A DNA stretch of 64,000 nt from SAR116 cluster bacterium AG-337-N21 (GCA_003282145.1 QBZZ01000006.1:1-64000), one strand, 5' to 3'; shown: positions 37,225 through 47,286, numbered from the stretch's first letter. Notes: generated by a model not told the origin, from the sequence alone. Numbers and translations are program-made.

Positions 37225-38118
37225 TTGACTTTCTCAATATCTGGAAATCTTTTCAAGGGTATCGGAATAGCGAGTATAGGTGCTTTAATTTTATCACCTG
37301 ATACTCTTTTCATGAGATGGTCTGAAATGGATATTTGGTCTATGTTAGCTTGGAGGGGAATTGAGATGGGTGTCATCTTAGTTTTTTTTTCAAGTTGTTT
37401 TAAAATTTATAGACAAAACTTTAAGTATGTCTATTCGAATGTCGGTCTAGGTATAATTTGCAGTCAAATTGTAAGCTCTTTTTTCTTTACATATGGTGTA
37501 GCCGAAACGTCAGTTTCTCTGATACTATTTTGTTTAGCAACCTCTCCTATTTTTGCTTCTATTTTTTCAATATTTGTCCTTGGTGAAAAAACAACTAATT
37601 CAACATGGATTACAGCTTTTTTTGCTCTAATAGGCGTAGGAATTTCTGTTGCCAACGGTGATGAGGTTTTGAATGCCCCTCAAGGTAGCGTTTTAGTAGG
37701 TACTATATGCGGAGTAGGAGCATCAGCAACATTAGGTTTAAGTTTAGTTCTACTTAGATATAAGCCTAAAATTCCTGCTATGACAGTTACAGGCATAAGT
37801 GCTTTGGGTAACGGTTTTATTGGCTTACTGATAGTATCGCCCGGATTGCTTTTCCAAGGAGATATATTATCAATTTCATTATCTGGATTAATTATACTGC
37901 CAATATCATTTGCTTGCTTAACTTTTGCAACACGTTACACACAAGCTTCAAATATTGGCCTTTTAATGTTGTTAGAAACTGCTCTTGGACCATTTTGGGT
38001 ATGGTTAGGAACAAATGAAACGCCAAATATCTTTATGATTTTTGGAGGAGTTATCGTAATTTTAAGTCTTGCTTGGTATATTTTAGTTGACCAAGTAAAA
38101 ATTTCTTTGCCAAAATAA
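37225..38118 (+). CDS. DMT-superfamily EamA transporter
   Basis: A 297-residue membrane protein with about ten hydrophobic segments arranged as two EamA repeats. It contains SPDTLFMRW near the start, VSLILFCLATSPIFASIFSIFVLGEK at the end of repeat one and FLLMLLETALGPFWVWLG-type sequence in repeat two. The start is TTG at 37225 with TTTAGGT upstream. It likely exports or imports a small metabolite of the surrounding operon. Confidence 0.8.
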   Translation: MTFSISGNLFKGIGIASIGALILSPDTLFMRWSEMDIWSMLAWRGIEMGVILVFFSSCFKIYRQNFKYVYSNVGLGIICSQIVSSFFFTYGVAETSVSLILFCLATSPIFASIFSIFVLGEKTTNSTWITAFFALIGVGISVANGDEVLNAPQGSVLVGTICGVGASATLGLSLVLLRYKPKIPAMTVTGISALGNGFIGLLIVSPGLLFQGDILSISLSGLIILPISFACLTFATRYTQASNIGLLMLLETALGPFWVWLGTNETPNIFMIFGGVIVILSLAWYILVDQVKISLPK

Positions 38119-38141
38119 TGACTATATTTTTGGATTAAGTT

Positions 38142-39764
38142 ATGTATGAAGTCAAAATAAAAGACTCCTATTTTGCGGCACAAAAAGATATGAAACTCAT
38201 TAAAAAAACAATAGGTGAGTTTTTAAAAGAAGTTGCAACTACCAACCCTAACAATCAAGCCTTAGTTGAAATAGACCAAAATAATAAAGCAAATAGAAAT
38301 TGGACTTATGAAGAACTTTATAATAATAGTTTAAAATTAGCAATTGCTTTATCAGGTCAGTTTAAAAAAGGTTCACGAGTAGTAATCTGGTCACCAAATA
38401 GTCCTGAATGGGTATTATTAGAGTATGCAGCAGCACTATCAGGAATAATAATTGTAACAGCAAACCCTTCCCTGCAAAAAAAAGAGCTTAAATATATAAT
38501 TGAACAGTCACAATCTGAAGCTGTTTTTTACGTAAACAGTTTTAGAGGCAATAATATGAAAAAAATTGTTTTAGATGCAATTGAAGGTAATGAAAAAATC
38601 AAGAAAATAGTAAATCTTGAAAACGAAGGTGAATTATACTTTAAAAATCATACTAATAATAATTTACCAAATGTTTATCCAAGCGATCCAGCTCAAATTC
38701 AATATACCTCAGGTACAACCGGATTTCCTAAGGGTGCAGTACTCACTCACTCTGGATTAATAAATAATGCTTTTTTTTATTCAAATCGATGTGAGGTAAG
38801 TCAGAAGTCTTCCTGGATAAATATTATGCCATTATTTCATACTAGCGGATGTGGCATGGTAACACTAGGATGTTTAACTTCGAAATGTAGGATGATATTA
38901 ACATCTTTTTTTGATCCAGAAAAAATTTTAAATCATATAAAAGATTTTGATGTAGACATTATCTTAGGTGTCCCAACTATGATTTTATCTATTTTAGAAG
39001 AACAAGAAAAGCAAAAGCATAAAATTAATTCTTTGAATTTAGTTAGTTGTGGTGGATCCAATGTAGCGCCTGAAATGGTAAAAAGAGTTCAGAAAGAATT
39101 CAATTGTAAGTTCTCAACACTTTATGGGCAAACCGAATATTGTCCAGTGATAACACAACATCATAACAATGATAGTGTTGAGGATATATGCAATACAATT
39201 GGTCAACCAATTTCACATACTGAGGTGTCTATAAGAAGTATTAATAATAACAAAATTTGCCCAAGTAATACTGTTGGAGAGATATGTGTTCGAGGACCAA
39301 GTACAATGCTTAAGTATTTTGCAAATAAAGAAGCAACTTCTGAAACAATTGACAAAAATAATTGGCTCCACACAGGTGACCTAGGTCGAATGGATAATAG
39401 AGGTTATGTAACAATAATAGGTAGAATCAAAGAAATGATTATTAGAGGAGGAGAAAATCATTTTCCAGCAGAAATTGAGAACGCTTTAAGAGAACATAAA
39501 AATATTTCAGATGTAGCAGTTGTTGGTATACCAGATAAAAAGTGGGGGGAACTAATAGTAGCTTTCATAAAGTTTGAAGACAGTTTTCAAACTAATAAAG
39601 ATGAGATGATTAAATTTTTTAGATCTAGAATGTCACCTCAAAAAACACCTAATTTGTGGTTTTCAGTAGATAAGTTTCCACTAACAGGATCAGGAAAAAT
39701 ACAAAAATTTATTTTAAAAAATAATTATTTAAAAAATAAAAATAATTTTAATGAAATACAATAA
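38142..39764 (+). CDS. Long-chain-type acyl-CoA synthetase (AMP-binding)
   Basis: A 540-residue ANL ligase. YTSGTTGFPKGAVLTHSG (P-loop), TLYGQTEYCPV, WLHTGDLGRMDNRGYVTIIGR and GSGKIQKF with the catalytic lysine are visible. It activates a carboxylic acid to its CoA thioester. It is 22 bases upstream of the enoyl-CoA hydratase-like gene, so the pair may start a short beta-oxidation-like route. An alternative ATG 48 bases downstream (MKLIKKTIGEF) is possible. Confidence 0.85.
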   Translation: MYEVKIKDSYFAAQKDMKLIKKTIGEFLKEVATTNPNNQALVEIDQNNKANRNWTYEELYNNSLKLAIALSGQFKKGSRVVIWSPNSPEWVLLEYAAALSGIIIVTANPSLQKKELKYIIEQSQSEAVFYVNSFRGNNMKKIVLDAIEGNEKIKKIVNLENEGELYFKNHTNNNLPNVYPSDPAQIQYTSGTTGFPKGAVLTHSGLINNAFFYSNRCEVSQKSSWINIMPLFHTSGCGMVTLGCLTSKCRMILTSFFDPEKILNHIKDFDVDIILGVPTMILSILEEQEKQKHKINSLNLVSCGGSNVAPEMVKRVQKEFNCKFSTLYGQTEYCPVITQHHNNDSVEDICNTIGQPISHTEVSIRSINNNKICPSNTVGEICVRGPSTMLKYFANKEATSETIDKNNWLHTGDLGRMDNRGYVTIIGRIKEMIIRGGENHFPAEIENALREHKNISDVAVVGIPDKKWGELIVAFIKFEDSFQTNKDEMIKFFRSRMSPQKTPNLWFSVDKFPLTGSGKIQKFILKNNYLKNKNNFNEIQ

Positions 39765-39786
39765 TATAAAATTTGAGGAATAAAAA

Positions 39787-40635
39787 ATGAAAACAGTTTT
39801 ATATGAAAAAGATGGCCTGATTGGAAGGGTTACGCTGAATAGACCTGAAAAATTAAATGCTATAAATGATGACATGCCTAGAGATTTAGAAGAAGCAATA
39901 ACTCTTGCGAATGAAGACCCAGATATAAGTGTAATAATATTATCAGGAAATGGAAAAGCATTTTGTAGCGGATACGATTTATCTGAATACGCACAAGGAA
40001 ATGAATCGAATAAATTTACCCAAAAAATGCCTTGGGATCCTATTAAAGACTATCAAACTATGTGGAATGACACTCAACACTTCATGTCTATATGGAAATC
40101 GCTTAAGCCAGTTATTTGTAAAGTTCATGGTTTTGCAATTGCTGGTGGGTCAGACATTGCCCTTTGTTCAGATATGATAATAATGGCGGATAATGCTGAA
40201 ATTGGTTATATGCCATCCAGAGTTTGGGGCACTCCTACAACAGCAATGTGGGTACATAGAATAGGTCCAGAAAAAGCAAAGAAAATGCTGTTTACAGGAG
40301 ATAAAATAAATGGAAAAGAAGCGGAAAAAATTGGTTTAGTACTTGAATCAGTGTCACTGGAGAAATTAGATGAAAGAGTTGAAGCATTAGCCAATAGAAT
40401 TAAAACTGTTCCCATAAACCAACTTGCAATGCAGAAAATGGTAATAAATCAGTACATGGAAACAAGTGGAATTACTCAAATGCAAAGATTATCAACAATA
40501 TTTGATGGTATTTCCAGACACTCTCCAGAAGGAATTCAGTTTCAAAAAAGAGTAGAAGAAAAAGGCTGGAAAGAGGCGGTGAATGAAAGAGATCAAGGAT
40601 TATACGATTGGTCAAAAAAGAAAAAATTTGATTAA
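39787..40635 (+). CDS. Enoyl-CoA hydratase/isomerase family protein
   Basis: A 282-residue crotonase-fold protein. LNRPEKLNAIND, SGNGKAFCSGYDLSEY (oxyanion hole) and HGFAIAGGSDIALCSDM are the family blocks. The usual catalytic glutamates of enoyl-CoA hydratase are not obvious in the GYMPSRVWGTPTT stretch, so the reaction may differ (isomerase, hydrolase or lyase). It is probably cotranscribed with the acyl-CoA synthetase. Confidence 0.82.
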   Translation: MKTVLYEKDGLIGRVTLNRPEKLNAINDDMPRDLEEAITLANEDPDISVIILSGNGKAFCSGYDLSEYAQGNESNKFTQKMPWDPIKDYQTMWNDTQHFMSIWKSLKPVICKVHGFAIAGGSDIALCSDMIIMADNAEIGYMPSRVWGTPTTAMWVHRIGPEKAKKMLFTGDKINGKEAEKIGLVLESVSLEKLDERVEALANRIKTVPINQLAMQKMVINQYMETSGITQMQRLSTIFDGISRHSPEGIQFQKRVEEKGWKEAVNERDQGLYDWSKKKKFD

Positions 40636-40646
40636 ATAATCAAATT
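40625..40646. terminator. Perfect 10-bp stem at the convergent gene ends
   Basis: AATTTGATTA and TAATCAAATT flank a two-base centre at the junction of the enoyl-CoA hydratase and HIT genes, overlapping both stop codons. A run of A on the left side gives a T run for minus-strand transcription, so it would best terminate the HIT transcript. Confidence 0.4.
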
Positions 40647-41038
40647 GAAAATTCACTTATTAATTTAGATCTATATTCTTTTGTTTTTTCATCAAGATTA
40701 TTAAAGTCGCTACCCCAAACAGGTCCTGGCCAAGCAGCGTCATTTTTTTTTCTTAAAACAATGTGTAAATGTAATTGTGAGACAACATTACCCAACATTC
40801 CAATATTTACTTTGTCATATTTTTCTGCAGATTTGATAAACTTTTCTAAATCAATAGCAAAATTCATCAAGTAATTCCTTTCATTGATATTTAAATCACT
40901 TAATTCAGTTAAATTTGGTTTGTTAGGTATCAAAACAATCCAAAAAAATTCTCTAGCATTCATAAGTCTTACCTGAAAACTTTCTAATTCTTTTACAAGT
41001 ATTGTGTCACTTTCTAATCTCATATCTAATTTAAACAC
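40640..41038 (-). CDS. HIT family protein
   Basis: A 132-residue HIT (histidine triad) protein. The active-site block is SQLHLHIVLRKKNDAAWPGP, in which the first His of the HxHxH triad is replaced by Gln, a variant seen in a common proteobacterial HIT subgroup. REFFWIVLIPNKPNLTELSDL is the N-terminal substrate strand. It is a nucleotide hydrolase or transferase of unknown substrate. It stands alone, convergent with the enoyl-CoA hydratase gene. Confidence 0.82.
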   Translation of the reverse strand: MFKLDMRLESDTILVKELESFQVRLMNAREFFWIVLIPNKPNLTELSDLNINERNYLMNFAIDLEKFIKSAEKYDKVNIGMLGNVVSQLHLHIVLRKKNDAAWPGPVWGSDFNNLDEKTKEYRSKLISEFSI

Positions 41039-41121
41039 TTCAAATTCCTATTGATTTAATCTAATTTTATATTGTCATAATTTTCAAGCTAGTTAACAGT
41101 TATAATATAAAGGATATTCTA

Positions 41122-42360
41122 ATGGTAAAAGAAACAAATATTTCAATCAATAGTGACAGACTATGGGATAGCTTAATGACAATGGCTAAAATTGGGCCTG
41201 GAATTGCTGGAGGTAATAATAGACAAACTGTTACTGTAGAAGATGGAGAAGCAAGAAAATTATTACAAAAATGGTCTGAAGATGCTGGTATGACAATGAA
41301 AGTAGATGAGCTTGGATCAATGTTTTTTAAAAGAGAAGGAACAGATAAGAATGCACTTCCAGTTGTCATTGGAAGCCATTTAGACACACAACCAACAGGC
41401 GGAAAATATGACGGTGTTCTCGGAGTTTTAGCTGGACTAGAAATTGTTAGAACTCTTAATGATTTAAATATTCAAACAAAACATCCAATCTTAGTTGTAA
41501 ATTGGACTAATGAAGAAGGTTCCCGTTTTCCTCCTGCAATGATGGCATCTGCAGGATATGCAGGAATATATGAGGTTAATACTCTTCTTTCAGCAAAAGA
41601 TGCTGAAGGAAATATCTTTGGAGATGAGCTTGATAAAATAGGATGGAAAGGTTCTGAAACTGTTGGATCACAAAAATTCCATTGTTACTATGAATTGCAT
41701 ATAGAACAAGGACCTATTCTTGAAACGGAAGAAGTTGACATAGGTATAGTCACGCACGGTCAAGGTCTAAAATGGTTGGAAGTTAAACTTTCTGGAGTTG
41801 AGCAACATACTGGTACTACTCCAATGAACGTTAGAAAAGATACATCACTTGCATTGTCTGAAATTATTTTAGCCGTCAATCATATTGCAAATAAAAATCA
41901 ACCAAATGCTCTTGGTAGCGTAGGTCATATTGAAGTGTCTCCTAATTCAAGAAATGTTATTGCAGGCAATTCACTTTTTACAGTTGATATAAGATCCCCA
42001 GATATTAACAAACTAGTAAAAATGGAAAATGAATTAAAACAAATGACTACTGATATATGTAAAAAATATAAGATTGAATTTGAAATGGATCAAATCGGAG
42101 GATTTGATCCTGTTGCTTTTGACAAAGAGTGTCTTAATAACATTCGTAATAGTGCCAATAAGTTCGGATATTCTCATAAAGATATTGTTTCAGGTGCAGG
42201 ACATGATGCTTGTTGGATAAACACTATTGCTCCCTCAGCAATGATAATGTGTCCATGCGTTGATGGATTAAGCCATAATGAAGCAGAAGAAATAAAGCCT
42301 GAATGGGCATCTTCAAGCACCAATGTAATGCTTCACGCCGCCATTGCTTCAGCAACTTAA
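41122..42360 (+). CDS. M20-family Zn-dependent N-carbamoyl-amino-acid hydrolase / beta-ureidopropionase
   Basis: A 412-residue M20 amidase. VIGSHLDTQPTGGKYDGVLGVLAGLE and WTNEEGSRFPP carry zinc ligands and the catalytic Glu, and ELHIEQGPILE and GAGHDACW complete the set. TGTTPMNVRKDTSLA in the dimerisation domain is typical of carbamoylases and allantoate amidohydrolases. It hydrolyses an N-carbamoyl amino acid. It could act downstream of a hydantoin-type substrate, although the HyuAB-like gene is 16 kb away. Confidence 0.85.
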   Translation: MVKETNISINSDRLWDSLMTMAKIGPGIAGGNNRQTVTVEDGEARKLLQKWSEDAGMTMKVDELGSMFFKREGTDKNALPVVIGSHLDTQPTGGKYDGVLGVLAGLEIVRTLNDLNIQTKHPILVVNWTNEEGSRFPPAMMASAGYAGIYEVNTLLSAKDAEGNIFGDELDKIGWKGSETVGSQKFHCYYELHIEQGPILETEEVDIGIVTHGQGLKWLEVKLSGVEQHTGTTPMNVRKDTSLALSEIILAVNHIANKNQPNALGSVGHIEVSPNSRNVIAGNSLFTVDIRSPDINKLVKMENELKQMTTDICKKYKIEFEMDQIGGFDPVAFDKECLNNIRNSANKFGYSHKDIVSGAGHDACWINTIAPSAMIMCPCVDGLSHNEAEEIKPEWASSSTNVMLHAAIASAT

Positions 42361-42366
42361 AAGCTA

Positions 42367-44190
42367 TTAATAATTATTAATTATATCTAGGCCAGCTCCA
42401 TTTTCGGCACTACTGGCATTTTGTCTTAATAATGAAAATAAATTTCTTCCAAATGTATTATTCTGATTATTTTTTGAAGGCACTTTAATATCTCTTTTAG
42501 CAACGGTCTCATTAACTTCAATTCTTCCAGAAGTAGCATCAATATCAATGATGTCTCCATCTAAAATTTTTCCAATTATACCATTATCTAAAGCTTCAGG
42601 AATAACATGAATAGCTGCTGGAACTTTACCAGATGCCCCAGACATCCTTCCATCAGTTAATAAGGCCACTTTGAAACCTAAGTCTTGAATATTTGATAAA
42701 ATTGGAGTTAAAGCGTGGAGTTCTGGCATTCCATTAGCTTTTGGACCTTGAAAACGAACAACAACAACAACATCCTTGTTTAATAGACCTTTTTCATATG
42801 CTTTTTTAACATCAGTTTGATTATTAAAAACCATTGCCGGGGCTTTTATTTTTTGATTTTCAAAATCAACAGCAGAAATTTTAATTACCCCTTTACCAAT
42901 ATTACCTTTTAATATTTTTAATCCACCATTTTTTTGATGTGGTTTTTTTACATATTTCAAAATTTTATTATCATAGGATTTTGATTTTGTTTTTTTCCAA
43001 AGTAATTCTGATTTTCCCAGAGTAGCTTCTGAAATATAATTAAAAATATTTTTTCCCCACACTGTTTTAGCAGTCCCATCTAACAAACCTGCGTCTAAAA
43101 GTTCTCCAATAATAAAGCTCATACCACCTGCAGCATGAAATTGATTTACATCCGCGCTGCCATTTGGATACACCCTAGCCAACAAAGGTATTACTTCTGA
43201 CAAATCTGCAAAATCTTCCCATAATAATTTAATTCCAGCTGCAGCAGCCATTGCAGGCAAGTGTAAAGTATGATTAGTTGATCCTCCTGTTGCAAGTAAA
43301 CCAATAATCGCATTAACAAAACTTCTTTCATCAATAATTTTTCCAATAGGCCTAATATCATTTCCTTTTCTTGATATTAAAATTGCTTGTTGAGTTGCAG
43401 CTACATTATAAGCATTTCTCAAGTCACTGTGAGGATGAACAAATGCAGAACCAGGAAGGTGTAAACCCATAATTTCCATTAACATTTGATTTGAGTTGGC
43501 TGTCCCATAAAATGTACAAGTCCCTTCTCCATGATAAGCAGCAATTTCAACTTTTAGTAATTCCTCTCTGGTAGCTTTACCTTTAGCAAATTCATTTCTT
43601 ATTCGATTTTTTTCTTCATTTGGCATTCCAGTAGACATGGGTCCAGCAGGTACAAAAATTATTGGTAGATGACCAAATGACAAAGATCCGATTACTAGTC
43701 CAGGTACAATTTTATCGCATACACCCAAACATAGTGCAGCATCATATACGCCATGGCTTAATGCTACTGCAGTGGACATAGCAATAACATCTCTTGACAT
43801 TAATGATAACTCCATGCCTGGTCTTCCTTGAGTGACCCCATCACACATTGCAGGTACAGCACCTGCCATTTGTGCAGTAGCACCAAATTTATTTGCAGCT
43901 GCTTTAATTATTTTAGGAAAATGTTCTAGTGGTTTATGAGCTGAAAGCATGTCATTATAAGCAGAGACAATACCTATATTTGGCTTTGAATTCATTAGTA
44001 TTGAAGACTGTTCATCTATTGGAGCTGCAGCTGCAGCGTGAGCCATATTAGAGCATGAAACTTGACTTCTATCATTATCAATATCTTTTTCCATAGCATG
44101 AATATTATTTAAATAGCTTTGTCTAGTTAATTTGCTTCTTTCAATTATTCGTTTTGTGACATTAAGAATTGTTGGGTGCAATTTACTCAT
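42367..44190 (-). CDS. edd: 6-phosphogluconate dehydratase
   Basis: A 607-residue IlvD/Edd-family [4Fe-4S] dehydratase. The start LHPTILNVTKRIIERSKLTR is diagnostic for Edd, and MAGAVPAMCDGVTQGRPGMELS, LCLGVCDKIVPG and TCTFYGTANSNQM are the cluster and substrate regions. LTDGRMSGASGKVPAAIHV is near the end. It dehydrates 6-phosphogluconate to KDPG for Eda. ATG at 44190 is preferred to TTG at 44202; the start overlaps the pgl stop by 8 bases. Confidence 0.92.
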   Translation of the reverse strand: MSKLHPTILNVTKRIIERSKLTRQSYLNNIHAMEKDIDNDRSQVSCSNMAHAAAAAPIDEQSSILMNSKPNIGIVSAYNDMLSAHKPLEHFPKIIKAAANKFGATAQMAGAVPAMCDGVTQGRPGMELSLMSRDVIAMSTAVALSHGVYDAALCLGVCDKIVPGLVIGSLSFGHLPIIFVPAGPMSTGMPNEEKNRIRNEFAKGKATREELLKVEIAAYHGEGTCTFYGTANSNQMLMEIMGLHLPGSAFVHPHSDLRNAYNVAATQQAILISRKGNDIRPIGKIIDERSFVNAIIGLLATGGSTNHTLHLPAMAAAAGIKLLWEDFADLSEVIPLLARVYPNGSADVNQFHAAGGMSFIIGELLDAGLLDGTAKTVWGKNIFNYISEATLGKSELLWKKTKSKSYDNKILKYVKKPHQKNGGLKILKGNIGKGVIKISAVDFENQKIKAPAMVFNNQTDVKKAYEKGLLNKDVVVVVRFQGPKANGMPELHALTPILSNIQDLGFKVALLTDGRMSGASGKVPAAIHVIPEALDNGIIGKILDGDIIDIDATSGRIEVNETVAKRDIKVPSKNNQNNTFGRNLFSLLRQNASSAENGAGLDIINNY

Positions 44191-44800
44191 TGATTTTCTC
44201 AATAATAAAATTTTTGTGTTTGTTTTTTAATAAATAATGAATTGGATATGTTTCATCATTTTTAGCAAGTTCTAAAATGTTTTGTTTTGCTTTACCTTTA
44301 ACTAATAAAATTATTAATTCACTACTCATAATCAAAGATAAGTTCATTGTTATTCTTGGAAGAAAAGGATTACCCTGCGGCGATGTTTTAAATATTTTGT
44401 GATTTGCATCTATACTGTAACCCTCTTTATCCCCAATCATACTAGGAAATAAAGAAGCGAAATGACCATCTTCTCCCATACCAATTAAAGTAACATCAAA
44501 AGGGATTTTAAACTTTTTATTAAAGATTAAGTCTTCTGATAAAGGAAAAAAATTAGCATTTTTAGCTTTGTTTATAAAAAAATACTGTGATAAAAGTTTT
44601 TGATTACTATTTTCATTTTGGGGATCAACTAGTCTATCATCAACCAGGGTTATTTGTACCTTCGACCAAGCAAGTTCAATTTGAGATAAATCTTTAAAGA
44701 TCTTAATTGGACTACTTCCACCAGGTACGACTAAACTAGCGGTTCCAAATTTGTTTATAGATTTTTTTAGTTTATCTGAAATTAAATTTACCACATTCAT
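44183..44800 (-). CDS. pgl: 6-phosphogluconolactonase
   Basis: A 205-residue NagB/SOL-type 6-phosphogluconolactonase. SLVVPGGSSPIKIFKDLSQ, ITLVDDRLVDPQNENSN and VTLIGMGEDGHFASLFP are the three family blocks. The start overlaps the zwf stop by 4 bases (ATGA) and the end overlaps the edd start, indicating translational coupling. It hydrolyses the lactone made by Zwf. It is slightly short for the family but complete. Confidence 0.9.
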   Translation of the reverse strand: MNVVNLISDKLKKSINKFGTASLVVPGGSSPIKIFKDLSQIELAWSKVQITLVDDRLVDPQNENSNQKLLSQYFFINKAKNANFFPLSEDLIFNKKFKIPFDVTLIGMGEDGHFASLFPSMIGDKEGYSIDANHKIFKTSPQGNPFLPRITMNLSLIMSSELIILLVKGKAKQNILELAKNDETYPIHYLLKNKHKNFIIEKINE

Positions 44801-46239
44801 GATTTATCATCTTTTGGATCAATCCATTTATGTCCATCTCCACAAAGTATTTTGTCTTCCGGCCCCATAGTTCCAGTCCTGTACAGTTGAGGCTCTTGAG
44901 TTTTTGCAATTTCAACTATTGGGTCAATATAATCCCATGCAGCGAGGACTTCATCAGATCTCATAAAAAGAGTTTGGTTTCCTCTTACTACATCCATAAG
45001 GAGACGTTCATAAGCATCTGGAAGTCTGTCAGTAAACGTATCACCAAAAGATAAATTTAATTCTGATGGGAAAAACCGCATTCCTCCTGGTCCAGGAGCT
45101 TTAGAAGTTAGCTTTAATTTTAGACCTTCTTCGGGCTGAACTCTAATTATCAATCTGTTTGGGTTATCTTGAGCATCTTTAGTAAACTTTGAAAATATGT
45201 CATGAGGTTTGTTTTTAAATGTAATAATAATTTCACTTGCTCTGTTAGATAATTTTTTTCCTGTCCTCACATAAAAAGGAACCCCTGCCCATCGCCAATT
45301 ATTAATAATAACTTTAAGTGCAACAAAAGTTTCAGTATTAGAATTTTTACCTAATTCGTCAGAAAAGCTTCGATATTGTCCAGTTTGCACTTCATCATCA
45401 GTTATTGGTTTCAGTGCTTTTAATACTCTTAATTTTTCGTCTCTTAATTGATCTGCTTCATAAAAAGATGGAGGTTCCATTGCTATTAAACAAATCAACT
45501 GTAGCAAATGATTTTGTAACATATCTCTAATTGCACCATACTCATTATAATAGGAAATCCTTTCCTTAACTCCAATTGTTTCAGAAACAGTAATCTGCAC
45601 ATGGTCAATGTTATTATTATTCCACTGATTTTCAAAAAATGTATTTGCAAATCTCAATGCCATTAGATTTTGGACAGTTTCTTTTCCTAAATAGTGATCA
45701 ATTCTGTAAATTTGACCTTCCTTAAAAACACTTGAAATTTCGTTATTAATTTCAATAGCAGTTTTTTTATTTTTTCCAATAGGCTTTTCAATTACAAGTC
45801 TACTTTGTGGAACATTTAAACCTGAATCTCTAATAAATTTGCAACTGTTACCAAAAAGACTTGAAGCTATTGCCAAATAAAAAATTATAGGTCTGTTTTC
45901 ATCAAATTTTTCTTTTATTATTTTTACTAAATCTAAATGTCCATTTCCAGACACAACATCTAATTCGACTAATTTTATGATCTTTATAAAATTATTCCAA
46001 TTTTCTAAGTTGTTATCTTCACTTTTGATTGCTTCATTACAATTTGATTGCAACTCTAAAAAAAAGTCTTTTTTAGATTTTATATATTTATCACACAATA
46101 TTATGTTTGATTGAGCATCTATTTGATTATCTAAAAATCTCCAAAATAGAGCAGGTAATATCTTGCTCTTTGAAAGATTCCCAGTTCCTCCAACAATTAT
46201 AAACTCACTTGGAACAATATTTGATTTTTCAGGAACCAT
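44797..46239 (-). CDS. zwf: Glucose-6-phosphate 1-dehydrogenase
   Basis: A 480-residue G6PDH. The cofactor motif is GGTGNLSKSKILPALF; the substrate site is RIDHYLGKETVQN with the catalytic region preceding it (RLVIEKPIGKN). VPFYVRTGKKL and DAYERLLMDVVRGNQTLF are conserved C-terminal blocks. It is the first gene of zwf-pgl-edd, making 6-phosphogluconolactone and NAD(P)H. No phosphoglucose isomerase or gnd is in the window. Confidence 0.93.
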   Translation of the reverse strand: MVPEKSNIVPSEFIIVGGTGNLSKSKILPALFWRFLDNQIDAQSNIILCDKYIKSKKDFFLELQSNCNEAIKSEDNNLENWNNFIKIIKLVELDVVSGNGHLDLVKIIKEKFDENRPIIFYLAIASSLFGNSCKFIRDSGLNVPQSRLVIEKPIGKNKKTAIEINNEISSVFKEGQIYRIDHYLGKETVQNLMALRFANTFFENQWNNNNIDHVQITVSETIGVKERISYYNEYGAIRDMLQNHLLQLICLIAMEPPSFYEADQLRDEKLRVLKALKPITDDEVQTGQYRSFSDELGKNSNTETFVALKVIINNWRWAGVPFYVRTGKKLSNRASEIIITFKNKPHDIFSKFTKDAQDNPNRLIIRVQPEEGLKLKLTSKAPGPGGMRFFPSELNLSFGDTFTDRLPDAYERLLMDVVRGNQTLFMRSDEVLAAWDYIDPIVEIAKTQEPQLYRTGTMGPEDKILCGDGHKWIDPKDDKS

Positions 46240-46362
46240 GACAACTCATTTTAATTTTTTATAATAATTTATTATATCTCTTATTGTCATAAATTATTGT
46301 AAATTATTATAGTTTAAGTTTAATGTTGATTAAATTCTTAGCAATATTATTGGGGGATATTT

Positions 46363-47271
46363 ATGACTGAATCAATTGCCTTTATTGGATTAGGAGCTAT
46401 GGGTGGGCCTATGGCTCAGAACATAATAAGAAAAGGGTCTAAAGTATCGGTTTATGATGTGGTTACTGAGAAAATGGATCCTGTAGTAAAAGTTGGGGGA
46501 ACACCAGGTAAATCTCTTAAAGATACTATTAAAAATGCAGAAATAATAATAACGATGTTACCCTCAACTGAGAATGTTAAGTCAGTTTTAACTGACACAG
46601 AAGGTGTCTTATCATTCGCTAAACCTAACACTATTATTTTAGACATGAGCACAATAGCTCCAACTGGGACTGACGAAGTATATAGAGAGTGCAAGGAAAA
46701 AAATGTAACATTCATCGATGCCCCGGTTGGTAGATTAGTAAGCCATGCAATTTCAGGTGACTCACTTTTTATGGTTGGTTGTGATAATGAAGATGCTTTT
46801 AAAAAAATTGAGCCATTATTAAATGCAATGGGTACAACTATAATACGTTGTGGAAAAGTAGGATCTGGGATTAGAGCTAAAGTTGTAAATAATTTTCAAA
46901 TTTTAAGCATCGCCCAAATTACTGCTGAAGCATTAACACTGGCTCAAAAAATTGGTTTAGACCTTGATACTTTTAAAGAAGTCAATGCGGGAACCACTGC
47001 TAACAATGGTCAATTTCATATTAATTTTTTATCTAAAGTCCTTCAAAATGACATAGAGCCTGGCTTTACGATTGATCTTGCTCATAAAGATATGGGCTTG
47101 GCTATTGAAACTGCAAATAGTTTTAGAGTGGGCTTACCAGTAGGTTCTTCAGTTCAAGCTGTTTATGGCCAGGCTAGATCAGGAAAATTTGCAAAAAAAG
47201 ATTTCAGTGCTTTACTTGACTATGCTTGTGAACTAGCGGGAGTTAATCCACCAAGAATTAAAAAAAGTTAG
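46363..47271 (+). CDS. 3-sulfolactaldehyde reductase (YihU)-like beta-hydroxyacid dehydrogenase
   Basis: A 302-residue 3-hydroxyisobutyrate-dehydrogenase-family protein. Cofactor motif FIGLGAMGGPMAQN, substrate loop DAPVGRLVSHAISG, catalytic Lys in RAKVVNNFQ and the end FTIDLAHKDMGLAIETAN. DAPVGR (not DAPVSGG), MGTTIIRCGKVGSGIR and GQFHINFLSKVL are shared with E. coli YihU, which reduces sulfolactaldehyde. The Arg in VGR is notable because YihU uses arginine for the sulfonate. It is convergent with a TPP decarboxylase operon. A strong GGGGGA precedes the ATG. Confidence 0.75.
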   Translation: MTESIAFIGLGAMGGPMAQNIIRKGSKVSVYDVVTEKMDPVVKVGGTPGKSLKDTIKNAEIIITMLPSTENVKSVLTDTEGVLSFAKPNTIILDMSTIAPTGTDEVYRECKEKNVTFIDAPVGRLVSHAISGDSLFMVGCDNEDAFKKIEPLLNAMGTTIIRCGKVGSGIRAKVVNNFQILSIAQITAEALTLAQKIGLDLDTFKEVNAGTTANNGQFHINFLSKVLQNDIEPGFTIDLAHKDMGLAIETANSFRVGLPVGSSVQAVYGQARSGKFAKKDFSALLDYACELAGVNPPRIKKS

Positions 47272-47286
47272 TTATTAAAACATAAA

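Noticed and set aside
42366-42381. 16-bp palindrome ATTAATAATTATTAAT at the edd stop
   Set aside because: It is AT-only and expected by chance at this base composition; it lacks a T run suitable for termination.
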